A DNA stretch of 64,000 nt from Novosphingobium sp. Rr 2-17. GTDB lineage: Bacteria; Pseudomonadota; Alphaproteobacteria; Sphingomonadales; Sphingomonadaceae. Where the stretch lies: positions 1-64,000 of the forward strand of contig NZ_AKFJ01000010.1 of assembly GCF_000272475.1 (NCBI RefSeq). The letters run 5' to 3'. Of this stretch, positions 52,703 to 61,920 are shown one piece after another. The notes beneath the pieces were generated by a model. The model was given only the letters and a program-made list of their open reading frames with translations, did not search any database and was not told the origin of the DNA. Positions within the stretch are counted from its first letter, which is position 1, and each line of letters begins with the position of its first letter. Both the position numbers and the translations under genes were made by a program.

Positions 52703-55513
52703 CTACCCGTGTGCACCAAACTCGTTCGCCAGCGCCGTGGTGATCCGCAGGCTGAGAGCATAGGATCGCGCGATCGGGTCGATGTAGTCCTCGTGGATGC
52801 CCGCGTACCCTGTCGCGCTGGAGTCGGGATAGTCGCTTGGCGCTTCCACGTTGAAATCGTCGATCGAGGGGAAGTGGACGGGGAAGGCGCGGCGCAGTTG
52901 CGCCAGGCCATCGTCCACGCGCAGGGTAAAGAACATCTCCAGCACGTCGTCTCGGCTGATGTCGTTGGCGCGGCTGAACGAGGGAACCTGCACCGTGCGC
53001 AGGAACATGTGCTGGAACAGCGCGATGCGGATGGCGTGCAGGGTGCCGATGGAGCGGCGGGTCTGTTCTCGGTCCGACAGCGGACGCTCGTCCGGGATCA
53101 GATCGAGCAAGCGGTAAAGCTTCATCGCATCGACCCGGAGGCGCGAGGCGAGGCGGCGGAATACGCCGGCGCGATCGTCCTTGGTGAGATATTCGGCTAA
53201 GGCGAGGCAGGCATCGGAAATGTGCTGCTCGTCGCCGCGATAGGGGCGGCTGGCCCAGTAGGCGGAGTTGAACAACTCGCCGTACGCTGCCACCGTCTTG
53301 ATCGAGGCTAGCGCATTGCCGGCTCGCGCCAGGCGGATCAATTGCCTGCCACGCGCGCTTTCGCGCAGCATCTCGGCGATTTCCTCGCGGTTGCCGTCCG
53401 CCGCGGTGCCGATGCCCGCGATCACGTTCACCGGGTAGCCCAACTGCTGCAAAATAGCGTTGTGCGGGATTGCCCGGATTTGTCGCAGGCTCATCGAGCG
53501 ATCGGAGGCGAGGTCTGACTGGCGGCGCGCCTTGCGGCTGCCGGTGTCGTTCAGCAAGCCCAGGCCGAACGCGGTGATCGCGCGGCTATAGGTCCGGCTG
53601 ACAAGGTGCTCGTGCTGGACACCACGAATGGCACGGTAGAAATCCAGGCTGAGGTCGGTGCGGCGATAGAACGGATCGGTCGGCGCGTTGACATCCGCGT
53701 CCCACAAGGGCCGTTCGGCCATGCGGGTGATCGTGGCCAGTGCGAGTTCGTCCGAGCCGAACCAGAGATAACCGTCGCCGCCCTGGAAGCTGACTTCGGG
53801 CTCCAGGCGGATGTTCGCGCGCAGAAACCGGCGGCGCGCCCAAGGTGACATCTGCCAATCGAAGCGATCGTCGATGCTGGACGGGTGGCAGCCGCGACCC
53901 ATCGATTCTCCGCCGGTGTTGAAGATCAACGCGGAAACGTCTGACAAACCGTTCGCAGCCATCGCTTCGGCCAGGCGTCCTTGCAGGCGCTCGATCGCGA
54001 GGGCGGCGGGGACCTGGCCGACGAACCGCCCGGCATCGGAAAAGCCGGTCTGGATCGCCACGCGCCCGCGCTTCTTGGCATAGTCGCGATAGGCCGGCTC
54101 GGCGAGCACTGCCTCCAGGAAGCGGCCACCGTGCTCCAGTGCGCTTTCGGTTTCGAACAAGGGCGAGACGTCCACCTTGTCCTCGATCCCGAACATACGC
54201 GCGAAATAGAGCGCGGCGAGGATCGTGGTCGGCTCCTCGCACTCGGCGACCAACATGCGAATCGGCGCATCGGCGTCGATATGGGCGAGGATCTGCGCCA
54301 TGGCGAGGAACTGGCGCACGGCAGTGCTGTTCTCGATCGCCAGCGCCGCAAAGTTGGAGCGCAGCGGTTTCACTTCGGCCAGCAGTTCGCGCATGCGCAC
54401 CAACGCCGCCTGGCTGGCGAGGTTAAGCTTGCCGTCCGGGTCGATTCGGCGACGGATCGCGTTCTGGAGCTGGGACGAGTTCACCCGGAAGTGGATACCG
54501 CCCATGCCCAGGCCATCCGCGCGCATGGCGGCGGCGGTCACGAGGAGGGTGCGCGTCTGATCCTCGTCGGAATGGCGCGCTTCGTCTTCCAGCCGGGTGA
54601 TAACGGGCTCGAGGCTGGTCAGTTTGTCAGGGTGATCCGCAGTCAGGCCATTGGCGGCGGCGGAAAGTTGCTCTGGTAGCGTCAGGTCCTGCGCGAAAGC
54701 ATCGGCAAGCTGCGCCGTATGCGCTTGCGCGCGGGTCAGTTGCGCGGCGATCTGGGGTGCGGCTTTTTCGAGACTAGCGGCGTAGCTGGCAAGGCGCTCT
54801 GCCTTTTCCATCAAGCGATAACGGATCGATGTCGACCACGAGATGTCGGTGCGGCCATCCATATCGTACCCGACCCAGTGGGCGAAGCGCACCGGCATCG
54901 GTTGGAGGCTGCGCCAGCGCTTGGGCCATCGCTTCGCCGCGATGTCAAACAACTGGCCGACGATATCGTCGCGCGCCTTCTGCCCGCGCGCGATTGCCGC
55001 CATCGCGGCATCGTGTTCGTAGTCGAGGGTGATGGTGTCGCGCTCGGCCGGGGCCACGCAGACGGAGGCTTCGGACAAGTCCCCGCGTGAGGCGGAATCC
55101 GCGACGGCTTCGGACTGTGCAGCGCTCAGCAGGAAGGTGGGGTGTGCCGTAAAGACGATGTGAGCGGCAGGGCGCTGCCAGCGCACCGCGAACGTGGTAA
55201 AGTCGTCCTCGTCGCCACCGCTGCCCGCAACTTTGGCGAGCGCCTTGCGATTGCCCTCAATCGCGACAGTGCCCAGAATGCGGTCGAGCCGAGCGGCGCG
55301 GGCGCGTAACCCCTCGCACTCCATTTCGGCGACGAGGCTTTCGATGTGATCGAGGCTCATCTCGCCGTTTTCCAACATCCGCGACAATTCCAGGCCGACC
55401 TGGAATACCGGGTTGTAGAGGGGCGTCTGCGAAGTGAGCTTGTGCAACTCGCCGAGGCGGGCGTCGATCGCGGCGATGCTGCCCAAGCCCCCGTTCATCG
55501 GCCCGGCGGTCAT
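52703..55513 (-). CDS. ppc: Divergent phosphoenolpyruvate carboxylase-like protein
   Basis: A 936-residue protein with the PEPC layout. The first signature, VFTAHPT with catalytic His124, is present but followed by F instead of the near-invariant E. The second, normally GYSDSxKD, reads GFSDAGRF at about residue 491, with Arg in place of the catalytic Lys. The glycine loop, normally HGRGGxxGRGG, reads NTGGESMGRGC at about 533, losing the first His and Arg. The usual RNTG C-terminus is absent (ends NEFGAHG). IRAIPHNAILQQLGYP is the counterpart of the LRAIPW region. It is the last gene of the Entner-Doudoroff run and overlaps eda by 4 bp (ATGA; start 55513). Catalysis of PEP carboxylation is therefore uncertain. 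Confidence 0.78.
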   Translation of the reverse strand: MTAGPMNGGLGSIAAIDARLGELHKLTSQTPLYNPVFQVGLELSRMLENGEMSLDHIESLVAEMECEGLRARAARLDRILGTVAIEGNRKALAKVAGSGGDEDDFTTFAVRWQRPAAHIVFTAHPTFLLSAAQSEAVADSASRGDLSEASVCVAPAERDTITLDYEHDAAMAAIARGQKARDDIVGQLFDIAAKRWPKRWRSLQPMPVRFAHWVGYDMDGRTDISWSTSIRYRLMEKAERLASYAASLEKAAPQIAAQLTRAQAHTAQLADAFAQDLTLPEQLSAAANGLTADHPDKLTSLEPVITRLEDEARHSDEDQTRTLLVTAAAMRADGLGMGGIHFRVNSSQLQNAIRRRIDPDGKLNLASQAALVRMRELLAEVKPLRSNFAALAIENSTAVRQFLAMAQILAHIDADAPIRMLVAECEEPTTILAALYFARMFGIEDKVDVSPLFETESALEHGGRFLEAVLAEPAYRDYAKKRGRVAIQTGFSDAGRFVGQVPAALAIERLQGRLAEAMAANGLSDVSALIFNTGGESMGRGCHPSSIDDRFDWQMSPWARRRFLRANIRLEPEVSFQGGDGYLWFGSDELALATITRMAERPLWDADVNAPTDPFYRRTDLSLDFYRAIRGVQHEHLVSRTYSRAITAFGLGLLNDTGSRKARRQSDLASDRSMSLRQIRAIPHNAILQQLGYPVNVIAGIGTAADGNREEIAEMLRESARGRQLIRLARAGNALASIKTVAAYGELFNSAYWASRPYRGDEQHISDACLALAEYLTKDDRAGVFRRLASRLRVDAMKLYRLLDLIPDERPLSDREQTRRSIGTLHAIRIALFQHMFLRTVQVPSFSRANDISRDDVLEMFFTLRVDDGLAQLRRAFPVHFPSIDDFNVEAPSDYPDSSATGYAGIHEDYIDPIARSYALSLRITTALANEFGAHG

Positions 55514-56136
55514 CGGCCAAGGCCCGCAGCCGCGCGCGCGGCCGCTTCGATCTGGGCGACGTCTGGCGGGCCCTTGGGAACCATCCAACTGCCGCCCACG
55601 CACAGCACCGCGTCGAGGGCGAGCCACTCGGGCGCGTTTTGCGGGGTGATGCCGCCGGTGGGGCAGAACTTCGCCGCCGTCAGCGGGGCCCAGATCGCCT
55701 TCAATGCGTTGGGGCCGCCGGCTGCCATGGCGGGGAAGAACTTCAGCCGATCGAACCCGCATTCCAGCGCGAACATCACGTCGCTGGCGTTGGCCGTGCC
55801 CGGAAGGAACGGAATACCGCTCTTGATGGCAGCCTCGGCAAGGCGCGGGGTGAGGCCGGGGGAGACGATGAATTCGGCACCCGCATCGATCGCGCGTTGC
55901 AGATCGTCTGGCGTCAGCACCGTGCCGGCGCCCACGACCGCGCCGGGGACTTGTTTCATCACCTTGATCGCCTCGATCGCGCAAGGCGTGCGCAAAGTCA
56001 CTTCCAGGGCGGGGAGGCCACCTGCGACCAGCGCTTCGGCGATCGGCAGCGCGTGCTCGATGTCCTCGATCACCAGCACGGGAATGACCGGGGCGAGGCG
56101 CATGACCTTTTCGACAGCTTCGGACACGGTGGTCAT
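55510..56136 (-). CDS. eda: KDPG aldolase (2-dehydro-3-deoxy-phosphogluconate aldolase)
   Basis: Splits KDPG to pyruvate and glyceraldehyde 3-phosphate. The 208-residue class I aldolase has APVIPVLVIEDIEHALPIAEALVAGGLPALEVTLRT, VGAGTVLTPDDLQRAIDAGAEFIVSPG, and the Schiff-base lysine in RLKFFPAMAAGG, then FCPTGGITPQNAPEWL. ATG at 56136 overlaps the glk stop by 4 bp; a longer frame runs upstream without support. Confidence 0.95.
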   Translation of the reverse strand: MTTVSEAVEKVMRLAPVIPVLVIEDIEHALPIAEALVAGGLPALEVTLRTPCAIEAIKVMKQVPGAVVGAGTVLTPDDLQRAIDAGAEFIVSPGLTPRLAEAAIKSGIPFLPGTANASDVMFALECGFDRLKFFPAMAAGGPNALKAIWAPLTAAKFCPTGGITPQNAPEWLALDAVLCVGGSWMVPKGPPDVAQIEAAARAAAGLGR

Positions 56137-57137
56137 CGGTTCAGGTGCTCCCTTGCGAATGCGGCGGCAGCCCCGAACAGGCCGGGCTGCGGATGAGTGA
56201 TGAGTTTGACAGGAATTTTGGCCATCATGGCGGCAAAGCGCCCCTTGGCGGTAAAGCGCCCAGCAAAGCCGGACGCTAGAATGGTGTCGCGGATGCGATA
56301 ACCAAGTCCGCCCGCGATAACGACGCCGCTTGCCCCATGGGCTAGCGCATAGTCGCCGGCCGCTGCTCCGAGCGCGAGGCAGAAGCGATCCACAGCCGCG
56401 GCTGCCAAGCTGTCGCTGCCATCCATGCCTGCCGTCCAAATCTCGACGTCGGACATTTCGTGGATCGCCTTGTGCTCCATCGCGGCGAGCGTGGCGTAGA
56501 TATCGACGATGCCGGGGCCGGACACCACGCGTTCCACCGAGACTCGGGTGTGGCGCTTCCTCATTCGGGCGAGGATCGCGTCCTCGATCGCATCGAGTGG
56601 GGCGTAGTCGATGTGGCCGCCTTCGGTCGCTTGAACGTGGTAAAACCCCGTGCCCCCGGTGCCCCCCGTGCCATCCCGCCACAAGTGAGCGACGCCAAGG
56701 CCGGTGCCAGGCCCCAGCACGCTGAGCGTTCCGGTTGCGGGCAAGGGCATGTCCGGCCCGGCAAGGTGAATGAAGTCCTCTTCGCCGGCTCGCGCCACGG
56801 CATGGCCGACTGCGGCGAAGTCGTTGACGATGGTGTGGCGGCTCGCTCCCAGCTTTTCTTCGATCAGCGCGGGGCGAATGATCCAGGGGTTGTTGGTGAA
56901 CTTGATGACGTCCGCGCCCACTGGCCCCGCCACCGACATGGCGACGGCGTTGGGCAAAGTGCCGCCCTGGCTATCGCGGAAAGCCTGCCAGGCAAGTTGG
57001 AAGCTGCCATGGTCCCGCGTGTGCAGCGTCGCCGGCTCGCCCAAGCTGATGGCGCCGTCCGACGCCACCGTGGCAATGGCGAAGCGGGCGTGGGTGCCGC
57101 CGATGTCGACCGCGACGAGTGTGACCGGATCGCTCAC
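56133..57137 (-). CDS. glk: Glucokinase
   Basis: Phosphorylates glucose with ATP. The 334-residue protein has the bacterial Glk pattern: [76 protein letters not shown] and [13 protein letters not shown] short in-frame repeat encodes GTGGTGGTG around residue 160. It overlaps edd and eda by 4 bp each, so sugar entry and the Entner-Doudoroff steps are one translationally coupled unit. Confidence 0.95.
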   Translation of the reverse strand: MSDPVTLVAVDIGGTHARFAIATVASDGAISLGEPATLHTRDHGSFQLAWQAFRDSQGGTLPNAVAMSVAGPVGADVIKFTNNPWIIRPALIEEKLGASRHTIVNDFAAVGHAVARAGEEDFIHLAGPDMPLPATGTLSVLGPGTGLGVAHLWRDGTGGTGGTGFYHVQATEGGHIDYAPLDAIEDAILARMRKRHTRVSVERVVSGPGIVDIYATLAAMEHKAIHEMSDVEIWTAGMDGSDSLAAAAVDRFCLALGAAAGDYALAHGASGVVIAGGLGYRIRDTILASGFAGRFTAKGRFAAMMAKIPVKLITHPQPGLFGAAAAFAREHLNR

Positions 57138-58960
57138 AGGCCCGCCAGCTCCAGCATGGACGAAGCGCCTTGCTCCGCCCCGCTGGCATTCAGGCGGAAC
57201 ATCGCGAACAGCTCACGGCCCATTCCCGAAGCAGGGGGCGGGGTCGGCGCAGGCTCACGGCCCGACAAGTCAGCGGTTGTGGATAGAGTGCCGTCGTCTG
57301 CGCTCAGGCGCACGATATCGCCGTCTTGCAGGAAGGCCAGCGGCCCGCCTGCGAAAGCCTCCGGCGTGACGTGGATCGCTGCGGGCACTTTGCCGCTGGC
57401 GCCCGACATGCGGCCATCGGTGACGAGGGCGACTTTGTGCCCCCGATCCTGCAGGACGCCGAGCGGCGGGGTCAGCTTGTGCAACTCAGGCATGCCGTTG
57501 GCACGCGGTCCCTGGAACCGTACGACGACGACGACGTCACGATCCAGCTCACCGGCCTTGAACGCCTGTGCGACGCCTTCCTGCGTATCGAACACGCGGC
57601 AGGGTGCTTCGATCGTCCAGCGTTCGGCGTCCACGGCGCTGGTCTTGAAGGTGGCGCGCCCCAGGTTGCCTTCTACCAGGCGCATGCCGCCATCGGGCAG
57701 GAACGGGTCGGAGACGGGCTTGAGCATCGTTTCGTCGCCGCTGACCTTGGGGGCCGGGCGCCATTCCACCGTATCGCCGGACAGGACCGGCTCGGTGGCA
57801 TAAGCGTCCATGCCACCCTCGGCGATGGTCAGCACGTCGCCATGGGCAAGACCTGCACCTAGCAGCTCGCTTGCGATCCAGGCCATGCCGCCAGCAGCAT
57901 GGAAGTGGTTCACGTCGCCCGAGCCGTTGGGATAGACGCGTGCGATCAGTGGGACCACTGAAGACAATTCGTCGAAGTCCTCCCAATTGATGAGGACGCC
58001 GGCGGCACGCGCCATCGCCGGCAAGTGGATCGCATGGTTGGTCGATCCGCCCGTGGCGAGCAGGCCGCAGATCGCATTGACGATCGCCTTTTCGTCCACG
58101 ACATGGGCCATCGGTCGATAGTCCTGCCCCTTGCGGGTGATTTCGGCCAGGCGATGGGTCGCTTTGCGCGTCAGCGCTTGGCGCAGCGGGGTGTTGGGTG
58201 GCACAAAGGCAGAGCCAGGCACGTGCAGACCCATCATCTCCATCATCATCTGGTTGGAGTTGGCGGTGCCATAGAACGTGCAAGTGCCTGCCGCATGATA
58301 GCTGGCGCTTTCGCTCGCCAGCAGTTCCTCGCGACCGACCTTGCCCTCGGCGTAGAGCTGGCGAACCTTTTGCTTGTCCTTATTGGAGATGCCGCTGGGC
58401 ATCGGCCCGGCCGGCACGAAAACGGCAGGTAAGTGCCCGAACCGCAGCGCACCGATCACCAGGCCGGGGACGATCTTGTCGCAGATGCCCAGCAGCGCCA
58501 TGCCGTCGAACATCGCGTGGCTGAGCGCGATCGCGGTGGACAGCGCGATCGTGTCGCGGCTGAACAGCGATAGCTCCATGCCATCGAACCCTTGGGTCAC
58601 GCCGTCGCACATCGCCGGAACGCCACTGGCGACTTGTGCCGTGGCCCCCACTTCGCGGGCGAACAGCTTCATCTGCTCCGGGTAGCGACCATAAGGCTGA
58701 TGAGCGCTGAGCATGTCGTTGTAGGCAGTGACGATGCCTAGGTTGACGGCCTTGCTGCCGGAAAGGGCAGGCTTGTCCTCGCCAGAGGCCGCGAAGCCGT
58801 GCGCCAGGTTGGAGCACGAGAGAAAACTGCGGTCGGAATGGCGGTCCGTCTCGCGCTCAACGAGATCGAGGTAGCGCTTGCGGCTTTCGCCGGAGCGCTG
58901 GATGATCCGATCGGTAACGCGGGCGACCACCGGGTGAATGCCCGGATGAAAGTTGGCCAT
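57134..58960 (-). CDS. edd: 6-phosphogluconate dehydratase
   Basis: Dehydrates 6-phosphogluconate to KDPG. The 608-residue IlvD/Edd-family Fe-S enzyme shows [81 protein letters not shown] and [19 protein letters not shown]. An AGGAG precedes the ATG. It follows zwf by 95 bp, with no terminator visible between them. Confidence 0.96.
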   Translation of the reverse strand: MANFHPGIHPVVARVTDRIIQRSGESRKRYLDLVERETDRHSDRSFLSCSNLAHGFAASGEDKPALSGSKAVNLGIVTAYNDMLSAHQPYGRYPEQMKLFAREVGATAQVASGVPAMCDGVTQGFDGMELSLFSRDTIALSTAIALSHAMFDGMALLGICDKIVPGLVIGALRFGHLPAVFVPAGPMPSGISNKDKQKVRQLYAEGKVGREELLASESASYHAAGTCTFYGTANSNQMMMEMMGLHVPGSAFVPPNTPLRQALTRKATHRLAEITRKGQDYRPMAHVVDEKAIVNAICGLLATGGSTNHAIHLPAMARAAGVLINWEDFDELSSVVPLIARVYPNGSGDVNHFHAAGGMAWIASELLGAGLAHGDVLTIAEGGMDAYATEPVLSGDTVEWRPAPKVSGDETMLKPVSDPFLPDGGMRLVEGNLGRATFKTSAVDAERWTIEAPCRVFDTQEGVAQAFKAGELDRDVVVVVRFQGPRANGMPELHKLTPPLGVLQDRGHKVALVTDGRMSGASGKVPAAIHVTPEAFAGGPLAFLQDGDIVRLSADDGTLSTTADLSGREPAPTPPPASGMGRELFAMFRLNASGAEQGASSMLELAGL

Positions 58961-59055
58961 GGTGCACTCCTGAATCGTTATGTTTTGGGCGGCTCTGCAC
59001 AGCGGCAGAGTCCGTAGTCAGGTAGGAATGAGGTCGGAACGATGTCCGTCCGACT

Positions 59056-60498
59056 TCATTCGTGCCAGGTGGCTCCGTCCCGCTCGGCAAGCGCAATCGC
59101 TGCTGACGGTCCCCAGCTACCGGCACTATAAGTCTTGGCTTCCAGTTGCTGTTCCACCCACCCCGCGCGGATCGCATCGATCCAGTCCCACTGGGCTTCC
59201 ACTTCGTCGCGTCTGACGAACAATGTCTGGTCGCCTTCGATCAGATCGAGCAGCAGACGTTCGTAGGCGATGCGCCGCTGCGGGCCGGCAAAGGCATCAG
59301 GCGTGGTGATCGCCAGCGGCACCGAGCGCAGTCCGTAACCGTTGCGATCGAGCCCCGGAACTTTCGCCATCAGCGAAAGCGTGATGTTTTCTTCGGGCTG
59401 GATGCCGATCACCAGTCGGTTCGGCACTGTCTTTGCGCCACGACCCGTGAAGATCGAGTGCGGTACGTTGCGGAATTGAACGACGATCTCAGTCGTGCGC
59501 TTGGGCAGACGTTTGCCGGTACGCAGGTAAAACGGCACACCTTGCCAGCGCCAGTTATCGATATGGGCCTTGATCGCGACGAACGTCTCGGTGTTGGAAT
59601 CCTTGCCCAGTTCTTCATCATAGCCGGGCACGGCCTGCGACCCGATGGCACCGGCCCGGTACTGGCCGATCACCGACTCGTTCTGTTTCACCCGGCGCAG
59701 TGAGCGCAGAACTTTGACCTTTTCGTCGCGCACATTGGTGGCGTCGTACGAAACGGGCGGCTCCATTGCCACCAGCGCCAGCAACTGGAGGATATGGTTC
59801 TGCACCATGTCCCGCAACGCGCCGGAATCGTCATAATAGCCGACGCGCGATTCCAGGCCCACGGTTTCGGCCACGGTAATCTGCACGTGGTCAATATGTG
59901 CTGCGTTCCACAGCGGTTCGAACATCAGGTTGGCAAAGCGCAGCGCCAACAAGTTCTGCACCGTCTCTTTGCCGAGGTAATGGTCGATCCGGTAAATCCG
60001 GTCCTCGGGGAAGGCGTGAGCGACGGCATCGTTGATGATCTTGCTGGTCGCGAGATCGCTGCCGAGCGGCTTTTCCAGGCCGATTCGCACGCGCTCGCCC
60101 GCCAGCCCACTTTTGGCCAAGCCGTGGATGGTCGGTTCGAACAAACTGGGCGCGGTCGACAGGAAGATCGACAGACCTTCCGCCGGCGTGCCGACCTTAT
60201 CTGCCAGCGCCTGAAAATTGTCCACATCGTTGGCGTCCAGCGCTTGGTAGCTCAGCCGATTGAGGAACGTCGCCATCCCACCGCGCCGGTTGGCGGGCAG
60301 GAACTGTTCCAGGGCTTCGCGCGCAAAGTTGCGGAATGCCTGATCGTCCATGTCAGAGCGCGCCGTTCCGACTATCTCGATCTTGGGATCGAGCAGCCCT
60401 TCGGCGTCAAGCGCGCACAGCGATGGGAGCAGCATTCGACGAGAGAGATCACCTGTGGCGCCGAAGAGGAGCAGGCGATCGGATGTGAATCTTGTCAC
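59056..60498 (-). CDS. zwf: Glucose-6-phosphate 1-dehydrogenase
   Basis: Oxidises glucose 6-phosphate to 6-phosphogluconolactone. The 480-residue protein shows LLLFGATGDLSRRMLLPSL (NADP site), RIGLEKPLGSDLATSK, and the active-site YRIDHYLGKETVQNLLALRF, then GVPFYLRTGKRLPKR. GTG at 60498 has AAGGA at seven bases and gives the family length; the frame extends to 60582. It heads zwf-edd-glk-eda-ppc. 6-phosphogluconolactonase (pgl) is not adjacent. Confidence 0.95.
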   Translation of the reverse strand: MTRFTSDRLLLFGATGDLSRRMLLPSLCALDAEGLLDPKIEIVGTARSDMDDQAFRNFAREALEQFLPANRRGGMATFLNRLSYQALDANDVDNFQALADKVGTPAEGLSIFLSTAPSLFEPTIHGLAKSGLAGERVRIGLEKPLGSDLATSKIINDAVAHAFPEDRIYRIDHYLGKETVQNLLALRFANLMFEPLWNAAHIDHVQITVAETVGLESRVGYYDDSGALRDMVQNHILQLLALVAMEPPVSYDATNVRDEKVKVLRSLRRVKQNESVIGQYRAGAIGSQAVPGYDEELGKDSNTETFVAIKAHIDNWRWQGVPFYLRTGKRLPKRTTEIVVQFRNVPHSIFTGRGAKTVPNRLVIGIQPEENITLSLMAKVPGLDRNGYGLRSVPLAITTPDAFAGPQRRIAYERLLLDLIEGDQTLFVRRDEVEAQWDWIDAIRAGWVEQQLEAKTYSAGSWGPSAAIALAERDGATWHE

Positions 60499-60645
60499 GT
60501 TATCCTTTCCAATCGGACGGCGGCGCTCCTCCACGCCTACGTCGATTTGCGCGCCGACATTCCGACTGCGCGAACGCAGCATAACAAGGTGAACTTGTGA
60601 ACGCTAGGGTGGCTGCACAGACTCATGAAAACTACTGTCCTGCGG

Positions 60646-60678
60646 CACAGGCCAGTGTCACAGGCCAGTGACACAGGA
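60646..60678. repeat. 13-bp tandem repeats forming a perfect palindrome, zwf/phoR gap
   Basis: CACAGGCCAGTG occurs at 60646 and 60659, and a third partial copy (CACAGGA) at 60672. The junction makes a palindrome GTGTCAC-AGGCCA-GTGACAC (60655-60674). It lies in the 273-bp divergent gap between zwf and phoR, so it may be an operator for either gene. It does not show the 11-bp phasing of a Pho box. Confidence 0.7.
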
Positions 60679-60771
60679 ATGTCTCGGAAACGTGACAAGT
60701 GAAGCGTAAGCGTCGATGGCCCATTCGCGCACGATCACTGCGTCTCACGCAGCTCAGGACGACGAACCGAA

Positions 60772-61761
60772 ATGAAAATTCCCGACGGTGTGCAACTTCT
60801 CGAACACCTGCAGACCCCCGCCTTGATGATATCGCGTGGGCAAGTGAAGTTCGCCAACACCGCTGCCACGGCCTTGCTGGGAGCGCATATCGTGGGTCAG
60901 GACGTGCGGATCGCCATTCGCGATCCGCGCGCCGTGGCCGCCATCCTTAACGAGCACGGCGGGGCCGCACGCGTGTCTGGCCTGTCCACCGGCGGCTCCG
61001 TTTGGGAGGTCGATTGCCGGGTGATCGGACCACACGAGCGGATCGTCAGCTTGTACGATTTGTCCGAGCGAATCAGCGTGGCCAAGGCGCACGCCGACTT
61101 CGTCGCCAACGCCAGCCACGAATTGCGCACGCCGCTGGCGAATGTGCTGGGCTATGTAGAGACGCTGATGAACCCCAAGGCGGGCGGCGACGAAGCATTG
61201 AGGGGGCGTTTTCTGGGCACCATCCGCCACGAGGCGCAGCGGATGCAGGCGCTGATCTCTGATCTTATGTCGCTTTCGCGAATCGAGGCGGTGAAGCACG
61301 AAGTTCCGGTCGATTCGATCGACGTGGTGGCGCTGGCCCATGAAGTATCGGGCGAGTTCCGCAACGGCGCGCATGTCTCGGTCCAGGCCAATGGGGACAG
61401 TGCGGTGGTGGCGGGCGATCGTGGCCAGCTCTCGCAAGTCTTGCGTAATCTGATCGACAATGCGCTGAAGTACGGCAAACCTGGCGGCAAGGTCTATGTC
61501 GCGCTGGAAGCCGCGCGCACGGGCTGGGTGCTGGTGACGGTGCGCGACGAAGGCGATGGCATCCCGCCCGAACACTTGCCGCGCCTGACCGAGCGTTTCT
61601 ACCGCGCCGACACCAGCCGCAGCCGCGCCGTGGGCGGAACCGGCCTTGGGCTTTCCATCGTCAAGCACATCGTCGAGCGCCATCGTGGTCGATTCGACAT
61701 CGACAGCCGCCCCGGACAAGGGACTACGGCATCATTGATGCTGCCATTGAAAGACGGGTGA
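60772..61761 (+). CDS. phoR: PhoR-like histidine kinase without membrane segment
   Basis: A 329-residue kinase: a PAS-like N-terminal domain (about residues 8-95, ALMISRGQVKFANTAATALLG), then HisKA with the phospho-acceptor His in FVANASHELRTPLANVLGYVETL, RNLIDNALKYG (N box), VRDEGDGIPPEHLPRLTERFYRAD and GGTGLGLSIVKHIVERH. The RFYRADTSRSRxxGGTGLGL pattern and the phosphate-gene neighbours mark it as PhoR. Unlike E. coli PhoR (431 residues) it has no membrane helix, so it would be cytosolic or held by PstSCAB-PhoU contacts. phoB is not in the window. Confidence 0.88.
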   Translation: MKIPDGVQLLEHLQTPALMISRGQVKFANTAATALLGAHIVGQDVRIAIRDPRAVAAILNEHGGAARVSGLSTGGSVWEVDCRVIGPHERIVSLYDLSERISVAKAHADFVANASHELRTPLANVLGYVETLMNPKAGGDEALRGRFLGTIRHEAQRMQALISDLMSLSRIEAVKHEVPVDSIDVVALAHEVSGEFRNGAHVSVQANGDSAVVAGDRGQLSQVLRNLIDNALKYGKPGGKVYVALEAARTGWVLVTVRDEGDGIPPEHLPRLTERFYRADTSRSRAVGGTGLGLSIVKHIVERHRGRFDIDSRPGQGTTASLMLPLKDG

Positions 61762-61847
61762 GACCTTCCTGACGAATATCAGCTGCCGAATCACGACCAC
61801 GCGTTTCTTGCCTGTTTCTTTGTCGCAACGAATCATGTCCGGTGAAG

Positions 61848-61887
61848 TGTCACTGAAATGTAACTTAGTCGTCATACGGGCGTCGTA
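61848..61887 (+). promoter_or_regulatory. Pho box (four 11-bp-phased repeats) before the phosphate porin
   Basis: TGTCACT, TGTAACT, CGTCATA and CGTCGTA start at 61848, 61859, 61870 and 61881, each a 7-mer followed by a 4-bp spacer. This is the PhoB direct-repeat pattern. It lies 34 bp upstream of the porin start. Confidence 0.82.
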
Positions 61888-61920
61888 AGTGCCGACAAGG
61901 TTCAAGGAAGGAACCGTTGC

